In this document: positions 40,192 through 50,210 of the stretch, piece by piece
Layout: each line of letters opens with the position of its first letter
Position numbering within the stretch: position 1 is the first letter of the stretch
Source: Methylibium rhizosphaerae
Lineage (GTDB): Bacteria > Pseudomonadota > Gammaproteobacteria > Burkholderiales > Burkholderiaceae_C
DNA length: 64,000 bases
Assembly (NCBI RefSeq): GCF_006386545.1
Contig: NZ_SWAR01000010.1
Span: 94,026 to 158,025 of the forward strand
Direction of reading: 5' to 3'
Program-made: the position numbers and the translations under genes
The notes under the pieces: generated by a model
What the model was told of the DNA's origin: nothing
Seen by the model: the letters and a program-made list of their open reading frames with translations, nothing else
Databases searched by the model: none

Positions 40192-40902
40192 ATGGACATC
40201 CGCAAACTGCAACGCGCCATCGTCGATGGCCTGGAAGACGTGAAGGCCCAGGACATCACGGTCTTCAACACCGAGCACCTCTCGCCGCTCTTCGAGCGGG
40301 TGATCGTCGCCTCGGGCAATTCCAACCGACAGACCAAGGCGCTTGCCGCGAGCGTGCGCGACGCGGTGAAGTCCAGCGGCTTCCCGGTGATGCGAACCGA
40401 AGGCGAAGACAACGGCGAATGGATCATCGTGGACTGCGGCGCCGCCGTGGCGCACATCATGCAGCCCGCCATCCGCCAGTACTACCACCTCGAGGAGATC
40501 TGGGGCGGCAAGCCGGTCAAGATGAAGCTCGGCGACGGCAAGTCCGGCGGCCTGGTCAAGGCCAGCGAGCCGATGGACGACGACGAGGCCGAGGCCCTGC
40601 CCAGGGCCGCGGCGAAGAAGGCGCCCGCCCGGAAGGCGGCTCCCGCGAAGAAGCCCGCCGCGAAGTCTGCCGCCGGCAAGGGTGCTGCGGCCAAGGCGCC
40701 GGCCAGGAAGTCCGCTTCCGGCAAGGCTGCCGCCAAGCCGGTTGCCAAGCCGGCGGCCAAGAAGGCGCCCGCCAAGAAGCCTGCGGCCAAGAAGGTGGCG
40801 GCGACCAAGACGGTCGTGGTGAAGCCGGGCCGCCCGAGCACGGCTGCAGCGAAGAAGCCGGCGGCCAAGAAGGCGGCGCCCACGCGCAAGACCTCGCGCT
40901 GA
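40192..40902 (+). CDS. rsfS: Ribosomal silencing factor RsfS with long histone-H1-like tail
   Basis: 236 residues. Residues 1-115 are the complete RsfS/YbeB domain (DGLEDVKAQDITVFNTEHLS, WIIVDCGAAVAHIMQP, YYHLEEIWGGK), which binds L14 and blocks subunit joining in starvation. A standard RsfS is 105-130 residues. Here about 100 more residues follow made almost only of Lys, Ala and Pro in AAKK/APAKKPA repeats, like histone-H1-type bacterial tails. The tail is in frame and ends in a normal stop before rlmH. It may contact rRNA or DNA, which is inference. Confidence 0.94.
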   Translation: MDIRKLQRAIVDGLEDVKAQDITVFNTEHLSPLFERVIVASGNSNRQTKALAASVRDAVKSSGFPVMRTEGEDNGEWIIVDCGAAVAHIMQPAIRQYYHLEEIWGGKPVKMKLGDGKSGGLVKASEPMDDDEAEALPRAAAKKAPARKAAPAKKPAAKSAAGKGAAAKAPARKSASGKAAAKPVAKPAAKKAPAKKPAAKKVAATKTVVVKPGRPSTAAAKKPAAKKAAPTRKTSR

Positions 40903-40926
40903 CCGCGCTCGCGCCGCAGCGCCGTC

Positions 40927-41397
40927 ATGAAGCTCGTGATCGTGGCCGTCGGCCAGCGCCTGCCGGCCTGGGCAGAAGCCGCCTGCGACGACTACCTGAA
41001 GCGCTTTCCGCCCGACCTGCGCTGCGAGCTCAAGGCGGTGAAGACCGAGCCGCGAACCAGCGGCAAGCCGGTGGAAGCGCTGATGGCGGCCGAGCGGGTG
41101 CGCATCGAGGCCGCGGTGCCCAAGGGCGCGCGCCTGGTGGTGCTCGACGAGCACGGCGCGCGGGCCACCACCCAGCAGCTGGCCGCCCGGCTGGAGGCCT
41201 GGCGGCATGACGGGCGCGACGTGGCGCTGCTCATCGGTGGCCCCGACGGGCTGGCGCCCGAGCTCAAGCGCGCCGCCGACGAGTCGCTGCGGCTGTCGGA
41301 CCTGACGCTGCCGCACGCCTTTGCACGGGTGCTGCTGTCCGAGGCCCTGTACCGGGCCTGGTCGGTGATGGCTGGCCACCCGTATCACCGCGAATGA
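40927..41397 (+). CDS. rlmH: 23S rRNA pseudouridine-1915 N3-methyltransferase
   Basis: 156 residues, full length. SPOUT knot motifs are [20 protein letters not shown] and the C-terminal [21 protein letters not shown] with YHRE at the end. Methylates m3-pseudouridine 1915 in helix 69. The family neighbour rsfS lies directly upstream, as in many bacteria. Confidence 0.97.
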   Translation: MKLVIVAVGQRLPAWAEAACDDYLKRFPPDLRCELKAVKTEPRTSGKPVEALMAAERVRIEAAVPKGARLVVLDEHGARATTQQLAARLEAWRHDGRDVALLIGGPDGLAPELKRAADESLRLSDLTLPHAFARVLLSEALYRAWSVMAGHPYHRE

Positions 41398-41398
41398 C

Positions 41399-42001
41399 AT
41401 GCACTCGATGATCTACCTCGCTTCCCAGAGCCCGCGCCGGCGCCAGCTGCTCGGCCAGATCGGCGTGGCGCACGAGCTGCTCCTGCCCGGCGACGACGAG
41501 GATGCCGAGGCGCTGGAGGCCGTGCTGCCCGGCGAACTGCCCGACGCCTATGTCGAGCGGGTCACCCGGGCCAAGCTGCAGGCGGCGCTCGCCCGCCTGC
41601 AACGGCGCGGCCTGCCGCCGGCGCCGGTGCTGTGCGCAGACACCACGGTGGCGCTGGGCACGCACATCCTGGGCAAGCCGGCCGGCGACGCTGAGGCCGC
41701 CGCCATGCTGGCCCGGCTGTCGGGGCACACCCATCGTGTCATCACCTCGGTGGTGGTGAGCGACGGCCGGCCGCCGGCGCTGGCCACCAGCGTGTCGCAC
41801 GTGCGGTTCCGGCCGCTCGAGGCCGCCGAGATCGAGCGCTACGTGGCCAGCGGGGAGCCGCGCGGCAAGGCGGGGGCCTATGCCATCCAGAGCCAGGCGG
41901 CGGCCTGGATCTCCCACATCGAAGGCAGCTACAGCGGCATCATGGGCTTGCCGCTGTTCGAAACGGCGGAGCTGCTGCGGCGCTACGGCTGGGCGTTCTG
42001 A
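41399..42001 (+). CDS. maf: Maf-like nucleoside triphosphate pyrophosphatase
   Basis: 200 residues. The ATG at 41399 is used, with 41408 ([15 protein letters not shown]) as an alternative start. Motifs seen: [10 protein letters not shown], the catalytic [15 protein letters not shown] (Asp in ADT), SGHTHRVIT, and [20 protein letters not shown]. It hydrolyses non-canonical or pyrimidine NTPs. The subtype (YceF or YhdE) cannot be fixed with certainty. Confidence 0.94.
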   Translation: MHSMIYLASQSPRRRQLLGQIGVAHELLLPGDDEDAEALEAVLPGELPDAYVERVTRAKLQAALARLQRRGLPPAPVLCADTTVALGTHILGKPAGDAEAAAMLARLSGHTHRVITSVVVSDGRPPALATSVSHVRFRPLEAAEIERYVASGEPRGKAGAYAIQSQAAAWISHIEGSYSGIMGLPLFETAELLRRYGWAF

Positions 42002-42074
42002 GCGGCCCGGCGTTTCCTCGAGAGCGCGGGTGCCTCCCGAGGCGGCGGCGCTGCCGCTCGCACACAATCGCCCC

Positions 42075-43547
42075 ATGCAAGACATCCTGATCAACTGGTC
42101 ACCCCAGGAAACGCGGGTCGCCATCGTCGAGAACGGCGCGGTGCAGGAGCTGCACATCGAACGCACGCTGGAACGCGGCCTGGTGGGCAACATCTACACC
42201 GGCCGGGTGGCACGGGTGCTGCCGGGCATGCAGTCGGCCTTCATCGACATCGGGCTGGAGCGGGCGGCCTTCCTGCACGTGGCCGACGTGCACCACAACG
42301 GCGGCACGCAGCGCAGCCTGTCCGACGGCGCCGGCGCGGCGCCCATGCCCATCGAGAAGCTGGTGTTCGAAGGCCAGACCCTGATGGTGCAGGTCATCAA
42401 GGACCCGATCGGCACCAAGGGCGCGCGGCTGTCCACGCAGATCAGCATCGCCGGGCGGATGCTGGTGTTCCTGCCGCAGGACGACCACATCGGCATCTCG
42501 CAGAAGATCGGCTCGCCCGAACTGCGCGAGCAGCTGCGCGAGCGCATGCAGCGCCTCACGAAGGGCGCGGGCGGCGGCTTCATCCTGCGCACCAATGCCG
42601 AGGACGCGACCGATGCCGAGCTCGCCGACGACATCGACTACCTGCGCAAGGCCTGGGCCGCGGTGCGCGAGCGCAGCTTCAAGGTGCCGGCCGGCACGCT
42701 GCTGCACGAAGACCTGAACCTCACCCAGCGCGTGCTGCGCGACCTCACCAACGACCAGACCGGCAGCATCCGCATCGACTCCGGCATGCAGCACGATGCG
42801 CTGCGCGCGTTCGGGATGGAATACACGCCCTCGGCGGTGAGCAAGCTGGAGCTCTACCGCGGCGAGCGGCCGATCTTCGACCTGTACAACGTCGATCAGG
42901 AGATCGAACGCGCGCTCGCGCGCCGGGTCGACCTGAAGTCGGGCGGCTACCTCATCATCGACCAGACCGAGGCGCTCACGACCATCGACGTGAACACCGG
43001 CGGCTATGTGGGCGCACGCAACTTCGACGACACGATCTTCAAGACGAACCTCGAGGCGGCGCTCGCCATCGCGCGGCAGCTGCGGCTGCGCAACCTGGGC
43101 GGCATCATCATCATCGACTTCATCGACATGGTGCGCGAGGAGCACCAGGACGCGGTGCTGGCCGAGCTGCGCAAGCAGCTGGCGCGCGACCGCACCAAGA
43201 TCACCGTGAGCGGCTTCACCCAGCTGGGTCTGGTGGAAATGACCCGCAAGCGCACGCGCGAGTCGCTGGCGCACATGCTGTGCGAGGTGTGCCCGGTGTG
43301 CGAGGGCAAGGGGCAGGTGAAGACGCCGCGCAGCGTGTGCTACGACATCCTGCGCGAGATCCTTCGCGAGGCGCGGCAGTTCAACCCGAAGGAGTTCCGC
43401 GTCGTCGCGTCGGCCGCGGTCGTGGAAATGCTGCTCGACGAGGAGAGCCAGCACCTGGCGGGCCTGTCCGACTTCATCGGTAAGCCCATCTCGTTGCAGA
43501 CCGAACCGTCGATGTCGCCGGAGCAGTACGACATCGTCCTGATGTAG
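42075..43547 (+). CDS. rng: Ribonuclease G
   Basis: 490 residues, so of the short RNase G type rather than RNase E. S1 domain at the N-terminus (GLVGNIYTGRVARVLPGMQS), catalytic DNase I-like region with the metal-binding Asp residues in LTTIDVNTGGYVG and IIIIDFIDM, and the Zn-link CEVCPVCEG. Matures the 5' end of 16S rRNA and takes part in mRNA decay. Last housekeeping gene before the glycan cluster. Confidence 0.96.
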   Translation: MQDILINWSPQETRVAIVENGAVQELHIERTLERGLVGNIYTGRVARVLPGMQSAFIDIGLERAAFLHVADVHHNGGTQRSLSDGAGAAPMPIEKLVFEGQTLMVQVIKDPIGTKGARLSTQISIAGRMLVFLPQDDHIGISQKIGSPELREQLRERMQRLTKGAGGGFILRTNAEDATDAELADDIDYLRKAWAAVRERSFKVPAGTLLHEDLNLTQRVLRDLTNDQTGSIRIDSGMQHDALRAFGMEYTPSAVSKLELYRGERPIFDLYNVDQEIERALARRVDLKSGGYLIIDQTEALTTIDVNTGGYVGARNFDDTIFKTNLEAALAIARQLRLRNLGGIIIIDFIDMVREEHQDAVLAELRKQLARDRTKITVSGFTQLGLVEMTRKRTRESLAHMLCEVCPVCEGKGQVKTPRSVCYDILREILREARQFNPKEFRVVASAAVVEMLLDEESQHLAGLSDFIGKPISLQTEPSMSPEQYDIVLM

Positions 43548-43581
43548 TAGCCTTCGCGCCCCTGCCCAAGCATGCATCCCG

Positions 43582-44517
43582 ATGAGAAACCTCCAGAACT
43601 TTGCGGCCCGTGAGTGGCTGGAACTGCTGCCGTTGCAGCACGCGCTCAAGCAGCTTCGCAACGACGTGTGGCTTGCCGCCTACGAGCGCAGGCAGCCCGG
43701 GGAGTTGCAGGCGTTCTTGCAGCGTGTCCGAGCGTTCGACACCAGGAACGTGCTGGTTTCCGTGGCGTTCGAGCAGCCCTGGGTGCTGGGCTGGCAGCTG
43801 CGCATGGCGCGCCGGCACATTGCTGATGCGACGGTCCTCGTGCTGGACAACTCGCGCAGGCCGCAGGCCAGGCAGGAGATCGAGCGAGTTTGTCGCGAGC
43901 AGGACGTGCCCTACCTCGGCCTCCCGTTCAATTCGACACGCCACGTCAATCGGTCACATGGCATGGCCATGGCGTGGATCTACCGCAACGTGGTGCAGCA
44001 GATCAAGCCGCGCCTGTTCGGCTACATCGACCACGACCTGATCCCGCTTGTGCCGATGAGCATGGCCGAGCGAGTGTCCGGGCAGCCTTGCTTCGGCATG
44101 CCGGTCGAAAGCCGCTGGGCCTGGCAGCTTTGGGCCGGCTACTGCATGTTCGACTACCAGGCCGTTGCCGGACTGCCTTTGAACTTCCTCTACGACTTTT
44201 CCAATGGCCTCGACACGGGCGGGCGGAACTGGCGCAGCCTGTACAGCAGGCTGGACAAGCAGCAGCTTCGGTTCGCGATCAGCGAGATGAAGGAGGTCTG
44301 CGATCCGGTGACAGGCGAAGCGGCGGCGCTGCAGATCGTTGACGAACGCTGGCTCCACATTGGCGGCATTAGCTACAACGACAACTTCAGCTCGAAAGAG
44401 GAACTCTGCCGCCGCCTCGCAGGTGCCTTCGATGAAGGCCTGGACTGGACTCAGGTTCGCGCGAGGGGCCAGCAGCGGCACAAGGACGGCCTGCCGGTCG
44501 GAGCGTCGTCGCAATGA
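43582..44517 (+). CDS. Putative GT-A-type glycosyltransferase of unknown family
   Basis: 311 residues. No named family recognised with confidence. The layout resembles GT-A enzymes: a strand/loop near 57-92 ending in LVLDNSRRPQAR, conserved FNSTRHVNRSHGMAMAWIYR, a DHD metal-binding motif (150-152, FGYIDHDLIPL), and late acidic residues in RWLHIGGISYND. No membrane segment. The stop overlaps the heptosyltransferase-like gene (ATGA), so a role in surface glycan or LPS core assembly is likely. Confidence 0.65.
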   Translation: MRNLQNFAAREWLELLPLQHALKQLRNDVWLAAYERRQPGELQAFLQRVRAFDTRNVLVSVAFEQPWVLGWQLRMARRHIADATVLVLDNSRRPQARQEIERVCREQDVPYLGLPFNSTRHVNRSHGMAMAWIYRNVVQQIKPRLFGYIDHDLIPLVPMSMAERVSGQPCFGMPVESRWAWQLWAGYCMFDYQAVAGLPLNFLYDFSNGLDTGGRNWRSLYSRLDKQQLRFAISEMKEVCDPVTGEAAALQIVDERWLHIGGISYNDNFSSKEELCRRLAGAFDEGLDWTQVRARGQQRHKDGLPVGASSQ

Positions 44518-45635
44518 CGCGCAGCGGCAATCCGAAAGGGCGAGCGGAGTTTCAGCGCATCCTTGTCATCTGCACCCGTCAGATCGGCGATGTGCTGCTC
44601 ACCACGCCGCTCATTCATGCCGCGAAGCGGCGTTGGCCGAATGCCTCGATCGACGTGCTGGGCTTCGCAGGCACTCTTGGCATGCTCAAGGGAAACCCGG
44701 ACGTTCACGAGCTGGTCGAGGTCCCCGCCGGCAGTGGGTGGCTGCGGTCGATTTCGCTGATTCGCCGGCTGTGGCGGCGCTACGACCTCGCGCTCGTGGC
44801 GCAATCCAGTGATCGGGCACATCTGTATGGCTGGGTGGCAGCCAGGGTTCGCAGCGGGCAGGTGCCGGACGAGCCGCGGGCCTGGTGGAAACGCGCGCTG
44901 CTCGATCACGTCGTACCTCTGGGCGTGAACCACTCGCACGTCGTGATCGAGAAGATGCGAATGCTGTCGCCATGGGCGGATCTGGCCGACGCGGAAGTGG
45001 TGCCGCCCCCGGCCCGTGAGCTGCCTGCGCAGCTGACGGAACAGCTGCGAAGCCCCTACGTGGTCATGCAGGTGCCCTCCCTGGTGCGCTACAAGCAATG
45101 GCCCGCCGCTCACTTCGCCGACGTGGCCCGTGCCCTGGTGAACGACGGCTTCCAGGTGCTGTTGAGCGGAGGCCCCTCCGAGGCGGACCGCGCGATCGTC
45201 GGCGAGGTGGTGCGCATGGCGGCGTTGCCGGCACCGGCGCTGTTTCCGGTGGCGGGTCTGCTGGACCTGAACCAGTTGACCGCCCTGCTGCAGGGCGCAC
45301 GCCTGTATATCGGCCCTGACACCTCGGTGACCCATCTGGCCGCGGCTTGCGACATACCGGTGATCGCACTGTTCGGTCCGATCGACCCGAGGCTCTGGGG
45401 GCCGTGGTCCGGACGGTTGCCGCTGGAGATTCCCTATGTGCAGCGAGGGCTGTCCCAGCGCAGCGGCAAGGTGATCCTGCTGCAGGGCACGCCGCCTTGC
45501 GTGCCCTGCAATCAGGCAGGCTGCGACAGGCACAACGCCAGCCGCAGCGAATGCCTTGAAACCATGGAGCCTGCGCGGGTCATCGAGCAGGCGCGTGCTG
45601 CGCTGGGCGTCTCTCCCGGCGTTGCCGCGAGGTGA
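44514..45635 (+). CDS. Glycosyltransferase family 9 (heptosyltransferase-like)
   Basis: 373 residues. GT-B fold with the start RILVICTRQIGDVLLTTPLIH typical of WaaC/WaaF/GT9. It carries the acceptor-domain segment KQWPAAHFADVARAL and the donor site YIGPDTSVTHLAAACDIPVIALFGPIDP. GT9 enzymes add heptose to LPS inner core or to glycans. Which sugar is used cannot be read. Convergent with the next gene. Confidence 0.9.
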   Translation: MTRSGNPKGRAEFQRILVICTRQIGDVLLTTPLIHAAKRRWPNASIDVLGFAGTLGMLKGNPDVHELVEVPAGSGWLRSISLIRRLWRRYDLALVAQSSDRAHLYGWVAARVRSGQVPDEPRAWWKRALLDHVVPLGVNHSHVVIEKMRMLSPWADLADAEVVPPPARELPAQLTEQLRSPYVVMQVPSLVRYKQWPAAHFADVARALVNDGFQVLLSGGPSEADRAIVGEVVRMAALPAPALFPVAGLLDLNQLTALLQGARLYIGPDTSVTHLAAACDIPVIALFGPIDPRLWGPWSGRLPLEIPYVQRGLSQRSGKVILLQGTPPCVPCNQAGCDRHNASRSECLETMEPARVIEQARAALGVSPGVAAR

Positions 45636-45644
45636 CCCGGCGGG

Positions 45645-46637
45645 TCAGCGGCCCTCGCCGTGGCGCAGTCGTTTGAACGAGGACTGCATGGCGCGGATGC
45701 GCGCCGCCAGCGCCGGCATGCTGAGGTAGGCGAACTTGCGCAGGCGCCAGCCCAGGGCCACCTCCGTGAACTGATGCACCGCGGCCCACCGGCCGGCAAG
45801 GTCGGGCGCCGCCAGCAGCGCCTCGATGAAGCGCTCGCGCTGGTACTCGCGCTGGATCACGCGGCACACAAGCTCTTCATGGCCGGCGGTGCGGGCGTCC
45901 TGGAGCCATTGCTGGTGCAAGGCCACATGGATGCCGTTCAGCCTGCGCATCCAGGCAAGGAACTGTTCGGCTGAGAAGTTGCGCATGCGATCCGACACGC
46001 CGCCACGGCGGTAGCGCACCAGCGGCTCGTCGATGGTGCAGGCGCCTCCGCCCAGCAGGGCACGCAGGACATTGACCTGGTCTTCGTACGACACCTTGGG
46101 CCCCAGCGGGCCGAAGCGGTCGAACATGCGGCGGGTGAAGGCATGGCCGGCACCGACGATGTAGGGCCGTTGGCGAGCCCAGTCGTCGAGCGAGCGCCAT
46201 TGGGCCAGGTCATCGACCTCGAGGACGCCCTGGTCGACGCCTTGCTGGTCCATGTCGATCAGGTGGCTGGCGATCAGGTCGAGCTGCTGGTTCGATGCAT
46301 CCCAGGCAGCCGCCACGCGGGCCACGCGCTGCGGCAGCGACTGGTCGTCGCCCGCCATCATCACGATGAGCTCGCCTCGCGCCGCACGGACGACCTCGTT
46401 GATGTGGTCGCCGATGCCCAGGTTGCGGGCGTTGCGGCGCACCACGACCTGGTGAGGGCCGCGATAGGCCGCGGCGAGCACCTGCATCTGTTCGTGGGTC
46501 GTGTCCGGAGAAGCGTCGTCCGACAGCAGCACCTCGACCGGCTCGCAGACCTGGCTGAGGGCGCTTTGCACCGCGGCATCGATGAAGCCGGCCTGCCGGT
46601 AGGCCAGCACCGCCAGCGTGATGCGAGGCGCCGTCAT
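45645..46637 (-). CDS. Glycosyltransferase family 2
   Basis: 330 residues from the ATG at 46637. GT2 features: [20 protein letters not shown], then [15 protein letters not shown] and the metal-binding [12 protein letters not shown]. Acceptor region with [15 protein letters not shown]. Last gene of the minus-strand glycan operon; it overlaps the upstream aminotransferase stop (ATGA). Adds a sugar to the repeat unit; donor unknown. Confidence 0.88.
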   Translation of the reverse strand: MTAPRITLAVLAYRQAGFIDAAVQSALSQVCEPVEVLLSDDASPDTTHEQMQVLAAAYRGPHQVVVRRNARNLGIGDHINEVVRAARGELIVMMAGDDQSLPQRVARVAAAWDASNQQLDLIASHLIDMDQQGVDQGVLEVDDLAQWRSLDDWARQRPYIVGAGHAFTRRMFDRFGPLGPKVSYEDQVNVLRALLGGGACTIDEPLVRYRRGGVSDRMRNFSAEQFLAWMRRLNGIHVALHQQWLQDARTAGHEELVCRVIQREYQRERFIEALLAAPDLAGRWAAVHQFTEVALGWRLRKFAYLSMPALAARIRAMQSSFKRLRHGEGR

Positions 46638-47746
46638 GCGGGTGTGCCCCTGCGCGGCCCGGCGATCTGCGCCAGCGCCGCAATGACGGTGTCGATCTCC
46701 TGCGGCGTGTGGACCGGGCTGATCGGCAGGCTGAGGATGCGGTCCTGCAATCGTTCGCTTGCCGGCAGCGCCGGCCACGTCTGGCCGGCGAACGCCGGCT
46801 GGCGGTGGCAGGCGATGGGGTAGTGGATCATCGTGCCGATGCCGCGGGCGGAGAGTTCCTGCTGGACGCGCGCGCGGTCGTCGACCTGCACCACGAACAG
46901 GTGCCACACCGGCTCGCAGTGCGCCGCGATGGTCGGCAGCTCCACTGCCACGTCGGCCAGCCCCTTCATGTATTGCGCGGCGAGGCGGGCGCGGGCGGCG
47001 TTCTCGCCATCGAGCGCCGGCAGCTTGGCGCGCAGCATGGCTGCCTGCAGTTCGTCCAGGCGCGAGTTCACGCCGATGACTTCATGGCGGTATTTTGCGC
47101 GGGAGCCGTAGTTGCGAAGGGTGCGGATGCGCTGCGCCAGCTCGTCATCGTTGGTCGTGACCGCGCCCCCGTCGCCGAGCGCGCCCAGGTTCTTGCCGGG
47201 ATAGAAGCTGAACCCTGCCGCCACGCCCAGCCCGCCGACCCGTGTGCCCCGGTGGCGTGCGCCATGCGCCTGCGCGGCGTCTTCGATGACGTGCAGCTTG
47301 TGCCGGGCGGCAAAGGCCGAGATGGCGTCCATCTCGGCCGGCTGGCCGTACAGATGGACCGGCATGACGGCGCGCGTGCGCGGCGTGAGGGCCGCCTGCA
47401 GTTGATCGGGATCGAGGTTGCCGGTGCCGGGCCGCGGATCCACCGGCACGGGGCGTGCGCCCACCTGGCAGACGGCCAGCCAGGTGGCGATGAAGGTGTT
47501 GGCCGGCACGATGACCTCGTCGCCGGCGCCTATGTCCAGGCCGCGCAGTATCAGCACCAGCGCATCGAGGCCGTTGGCAACGCCGATGCAGTGGCGCACG
47601 CCGCAGTAGCTCGCGAACTCGGCCTCGAAGGCGGCCGTTTCCTCGCCGAGGATGTACCAGCCGGAGCGCAGCACGCGCAGCTGCGCGGCTTCGAGTGCGG
47701 CCTCATGCGGCGCGTTGACGCGGCGAAGGTTGAGGAAATCGACCAT
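46634..47746 (-). CDS. fdtB: DegT/DnrJ/EryC1 sugar aminotransferase (FdtB/QdtB-like)
   Basis: 370 residues from the ATG at 47746 ([18 protein letters not shown]). PLP enzyme with the catalytic Lys in [19 protein letters not shown] and the motifs [10 protein letters not shown] and [11 protein letters not shown]. Together with the FdtA-like isomerase and the hexapeptide acetyltransferase of this operon it fits the FdtB/QdtB role, amination at C3 of dTDP-3-oxo-6-deoxyhexose. The symbol rests on this context. Confidence 0.82.
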   Translation of the reverse strand: MVDFLNLRRVNAPHEAALEAAQLRVLRSGWYILGEETAAFEAEFASYCGVRHCIGVANGLDALVLILRGLDIGAGDEVIVPANTFIATWLAVCQVGARPVPVDPRPGTGNLDPDQLQAALTPRTRAVMPVHLYGQPAEMDAISAFAARHKLHVIEDAAQAHGARHRGTRVGGLGVAAGFSFYPGKNLGALGDGGAVTTNDDELAQRIRTLRNYGSRAKYRHEVIGVNSRLDELQAAMLRAKLPALDGENAARARLAAQYMKGLADVAVELPTIAAHCEPVWHLFVVQVDDRARVQQELSARGIGTMIHYPIACHRQPAFAGQTWPALPASERLQDRILSLPISPVHTPQEIDTVIAALAQIAGPRRGTPA

Positions 47747-47759
47747 GTGATCTGTCACC

Positions 47760-49256
47760 TTAGCGCAGGCCCAGCTTGGCAGGCAGTTTGCGGAGCGAAT
47801 TCTTCCACTTGGCCACACGTTGGGCGGCCGTGCGGCGGCGAACCGGCTCATCGAAGACCTGGGGCAGCGAAAGACGCTGTTCGAAGCGCACGACGGCCGC
47901 CTGTGCGCGTGCGACTTCCGGCGGTGACCATTCGGCCGCGTAGGTGGGCAGCGCCTGCTTCAAGCGCGTCATCTCCCTGGTCGCCATGTCGATCTCCCGG
48001 CCGACCAGCTGGTCCGGAAACCGGTGCTCCCGCAGGAGCTGGGCGAGCCGCAACCGCGTGTACGGCCAATCGAACCTGCCTGGGCTCATGCGCTTCGTGA
48101 CGGCATCGGGGTTGTCTTGGCGGTAGAGGAACCTGCCGCCGCTGAAGACCACCTTGTTGCATTGAAGGAAGAAGCGCCGCACCGAGTATTCGTCGCTGTT
48201 GAGCCCGAACTCCTCGAAGCCGAGCCGGCGCACGAGTTGAGCGTTCCACAGGGCGTTGCCCGGAATGGACCAGTCCAGCGAGTGCTGGCATGCTTCCCGG
48301 CCCGAGAGCTCCACGCCGGCATCGCCGGCCAACCCGACGAGCGAGCGGTCCTTGCCGGGCTGGCCTTCATGGTGGAGCACGACTTCGGGGATCACTGCAT
48401 CCGCCCCGGTCTCCAGCGCCCGCGCATGCATGCTGGCAAGCCAGTCCGCCGAGAACAGGTCGTCCTGCGAGGCGTAGACGAAGTAGCCGCCGGTCATTGC
48501 CCCGAGCGCGCGATTCAGTGCCTTTGGTGCCGATCCGAGATTGCGTTCGCAAGTGATGATGCGGACCCTGGAGTCCTTGTCCGCATATCGTTTCAGGATC
48601 TGCGCGCTGCCGTCAGTGGAGCCGTCGTCGATGCAGATGAGTTCGAAATCGCGAAAGGTCTGCGCGAGCACGGAGTCGAGGGTCTTCTCCAGGTGCCTTT
48701 CGCCGTTGTGCACCGGGATGAACACGCTGACCCGCGGGTTGACGCCGCCCGGCCGTGGCGCTGCCGCTTCCGCAGAGGTCTTCTGGAGCACCGTCAGCAA
48801 GTGGGGTCCCTGCCAGCGTTGCAGGCGGATCTTGAAAGCGCCGTTGAATCCGTAGATCGAAGCGGCGCGGCTCTCGTCGTCGAAGTAGATCGGAAAGGTC
48901 TCTTCCGTGATGATGTTGACATGCGTGGGATCGCGAAAGGCCACGCCATGGGGGTACGCCGGCGTGTGCGACAGGAACAGGCCTCCTGGCTTCAGCACGC
49001 GATGGACCTCGTTCATCACCTCGACAAAGGGATGGCGTCTGTGCGGCGCGTACACGATGCGCGGCACGTGTTCGATGAAGTCGAACGCCGTCACGTAATC
49101 GAAGCTTTCGTCGTCGAACGGTATCGGCCCGAGTACCAGGTCGGCGCTCCTGATGTTGCCGCTCAGGTCACTGCGCACGTCGACGCCGCACAGGTCGTCG
49201 GCGTGGAACGGGTTGCGCGGGACGTCTCCGCAGCCGAGGTCGAGCGTCCTGCTCAT
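47760..49256 (-). CDS. Fusion of SAM methyltransferase and family 2 glycosyltransferase
   Basis: 498 residues. Residues 1-165 are a Rossmann methyltransferase ([60 protein letters not shown]). From about 170 to 420 a GT2 domain follows ([50 protein letters not shown]). The C-terminus is basic. A single protein would methylate (or end-cap) and glycosylate the glycan. It is 13 nt upstream of the aminotransferase gene. Confidence 0.88.
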   Translation of the reverse strand: MSRTLDLGCGDVPRNPFHADDLCGVDVRSDLSGNIRSADLVLGPIPFDDESFDYVTAFDFIEHVPRIVYAPHRRHPFVEVMNEVHRVLKPGGLFLSHTPAYPHGVAFRDPTHVNIITEETFPIYFDDESRAASIYGFNGAFKIRLQRWQGPHLLTVLQKTSAEAAAPRPGGVNPRVSVFIPVHNGERHLEKTLDSVLAQTFRDFELICIDDGSTDGSAQILKRYADKDSRVRIITCERNLGSAPKALNRALGAMTGGYFVYASQDDLFSADWLASMHARALETGADAVIPEVVLHHEGQPGKDRSLVGLAGDAGVELSGREACQHSLDWSIPGNALWNAQLVRRLGFEEFGLNSDEYSVRRFFLQCNKVVFSGGRFLYRQDNPDAVTKRMSPGRFDWPYTRLRLAQLLREHRFPDQLVGREIDMATREMTRLKQALPTYAAEWSPPEVARAQAAVVRFEQRLSLPQVFDEPVRRRTAAQRVAKWKNSLRKLPAKLGLR

Positions 49257-49308
49257 GCCACATCCTCCGTGCGCGCGCCGGCGACCGCCTGATGTCCGGC
49301 CCGGCGTC

Positions 49309-49722
49309 TCATTGCGCCGTCCTCAACGCTCGCTGGAACTCTCCGTAGTCGCGGTAGTAGTCGGATTCGTCGTAGAGGTTGGATGCCAAGACCATGCATA
49401 CCGAGCCGGAGGAAAAATTGTCTAGTTCGCGCCAGATCATCGGGCAGACGTACAAGCCGTAGTACGAGCGATTCAGGTGGAAGCGCCGCTTGCCGCGGCC
49501 ATCGTCGAGGACCACGTCGAAGCTGCCCGACATCGCGACGATCAACTGGTGCAGAGCCTTGTGCGCATGGCCGCCGCGCTCCGAGCCACCCGGCACGTCG
49601 TAGAGGTAGTACACCCTTCGAATGTCGAAAGGGACGTGCCGCTGCCCTTCGATGAAGGTCAGGTTGCCTCGCGGGTCGCTGATCTTCGGCAGGTCGATGA
49701 TCTTGCATCGTTCGAGTGTCAT
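49309..49722 (-). CDS. fdtA: dTDP-4-oxo-6-deoxyglucose 3,4-ketoisomerase (FdtA/WxcM-like cupin)
   Basis: 137 residues. Cupin with the family motifs DPRGNLTFIEGQRHVPFDIR, RVYYLYDVPGGSERGGHAHK (catalytic His pair HAHK) and HLNRSYYGLYVCPMIWREL. Converts dTDP-4-oxo-6-deoxyglucose to a 3-oxo isomer. Whether it gives the galacto (Fdt) or gluco (Qdt) isomer cannot be decided from the sequence. Overlaps the acetyltransferase stop by ATGA. Confidence 0.85.
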   Translation of the reverse strand: MTLERCKIIDLPKISDPRGNLTFIEGQRHVPFDIRRVYYLYDVPGGSERGGHAHKALHQLIVAMSGSFDVVLDDGRGKRRFHLNRSYYGLYVCPMIWRELDNFSSGSVCMVLASNLYDESDYYRDYGEFQRALRTAQ

Positions 49723-50210
49723 TCCCGTTTCCCGGATCCTTGGCTGGCGTCGATGATGCGTGCCGGGTTGCCGGCAACGGTGGCGCCATCCGGGACATCC
49801 CGTGTGACGACGGCACCTGCCCCAACGGTGGCGCCTGCGCCGACTCTGATGCCCGGGAGCAGCACCGCGCCGGCGCCGATTGATGCGTCGCGCGCCACCG
49901 TGGTGCGTTCAAGCTTGAAATCACGATTGCCGCTGCGCGGTCGGCGGTCGTTGGTGAAACTGACGTTGGGGCCGACGAAGACGCCGTCCTCCAGCGTGAT
50001 CCCATTCCACAGCTGCACGCCGCTCTTGATCGTGACCCGGTCGCCGACGACCACGTCGCTCTCGATGAAGCAATGCGAGCAGATGTTGCATTCGCAGCCG
50101 ATCCGGGCTCCCTGCAGTACCACCACGTACTGCCAGATGCGCGTACCGCTGCCGATGGCTGCCGTCTGCACGTCGGACGACGGGTGGACGAAATACGGGG
50201 CGCCGCTCAT
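49719..50210 (-). CDS. fdtC: Hexapeptide-repeat sugar N-acetyltransferase (FdtC/QdtC-like)
   Basis: 163 residues, left-handed beta-helix built of hexapeptide repeats (IGSGTRIWQYVVVLQGARIG, TVARDASIGAGAVLLPGIRV, GAGATVGAGAVVTRD). C-terminal PARII lid. Acetylates the 3-amino group of the dTDP sugar made by FdtA and FdtB, giving Fuc3NAc or Qui3NAc. The start at 50210 directly adjoins the 90-bp tandem array. The last array copy supplies the GAGGGG ribosome site 7 nt before the ATG, so insertion of the array has rebuilt the translation start. Confidence 0.83.
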   Translation of the reverse strand: MSGAPYFVHPSSDVQTAAIGSGTRIWQYVVVLQGARIGCECNICSHCFIESDVVVGDRVTIKSGVQLWNGITLEDGVFVGPNVSFTNDRRPRSGNRDFKLERTTVARDASIGAGAVLLPGIRVGAGATVGAGAVVTRDVPDGATVAGNPARIIDASQGSGKRE

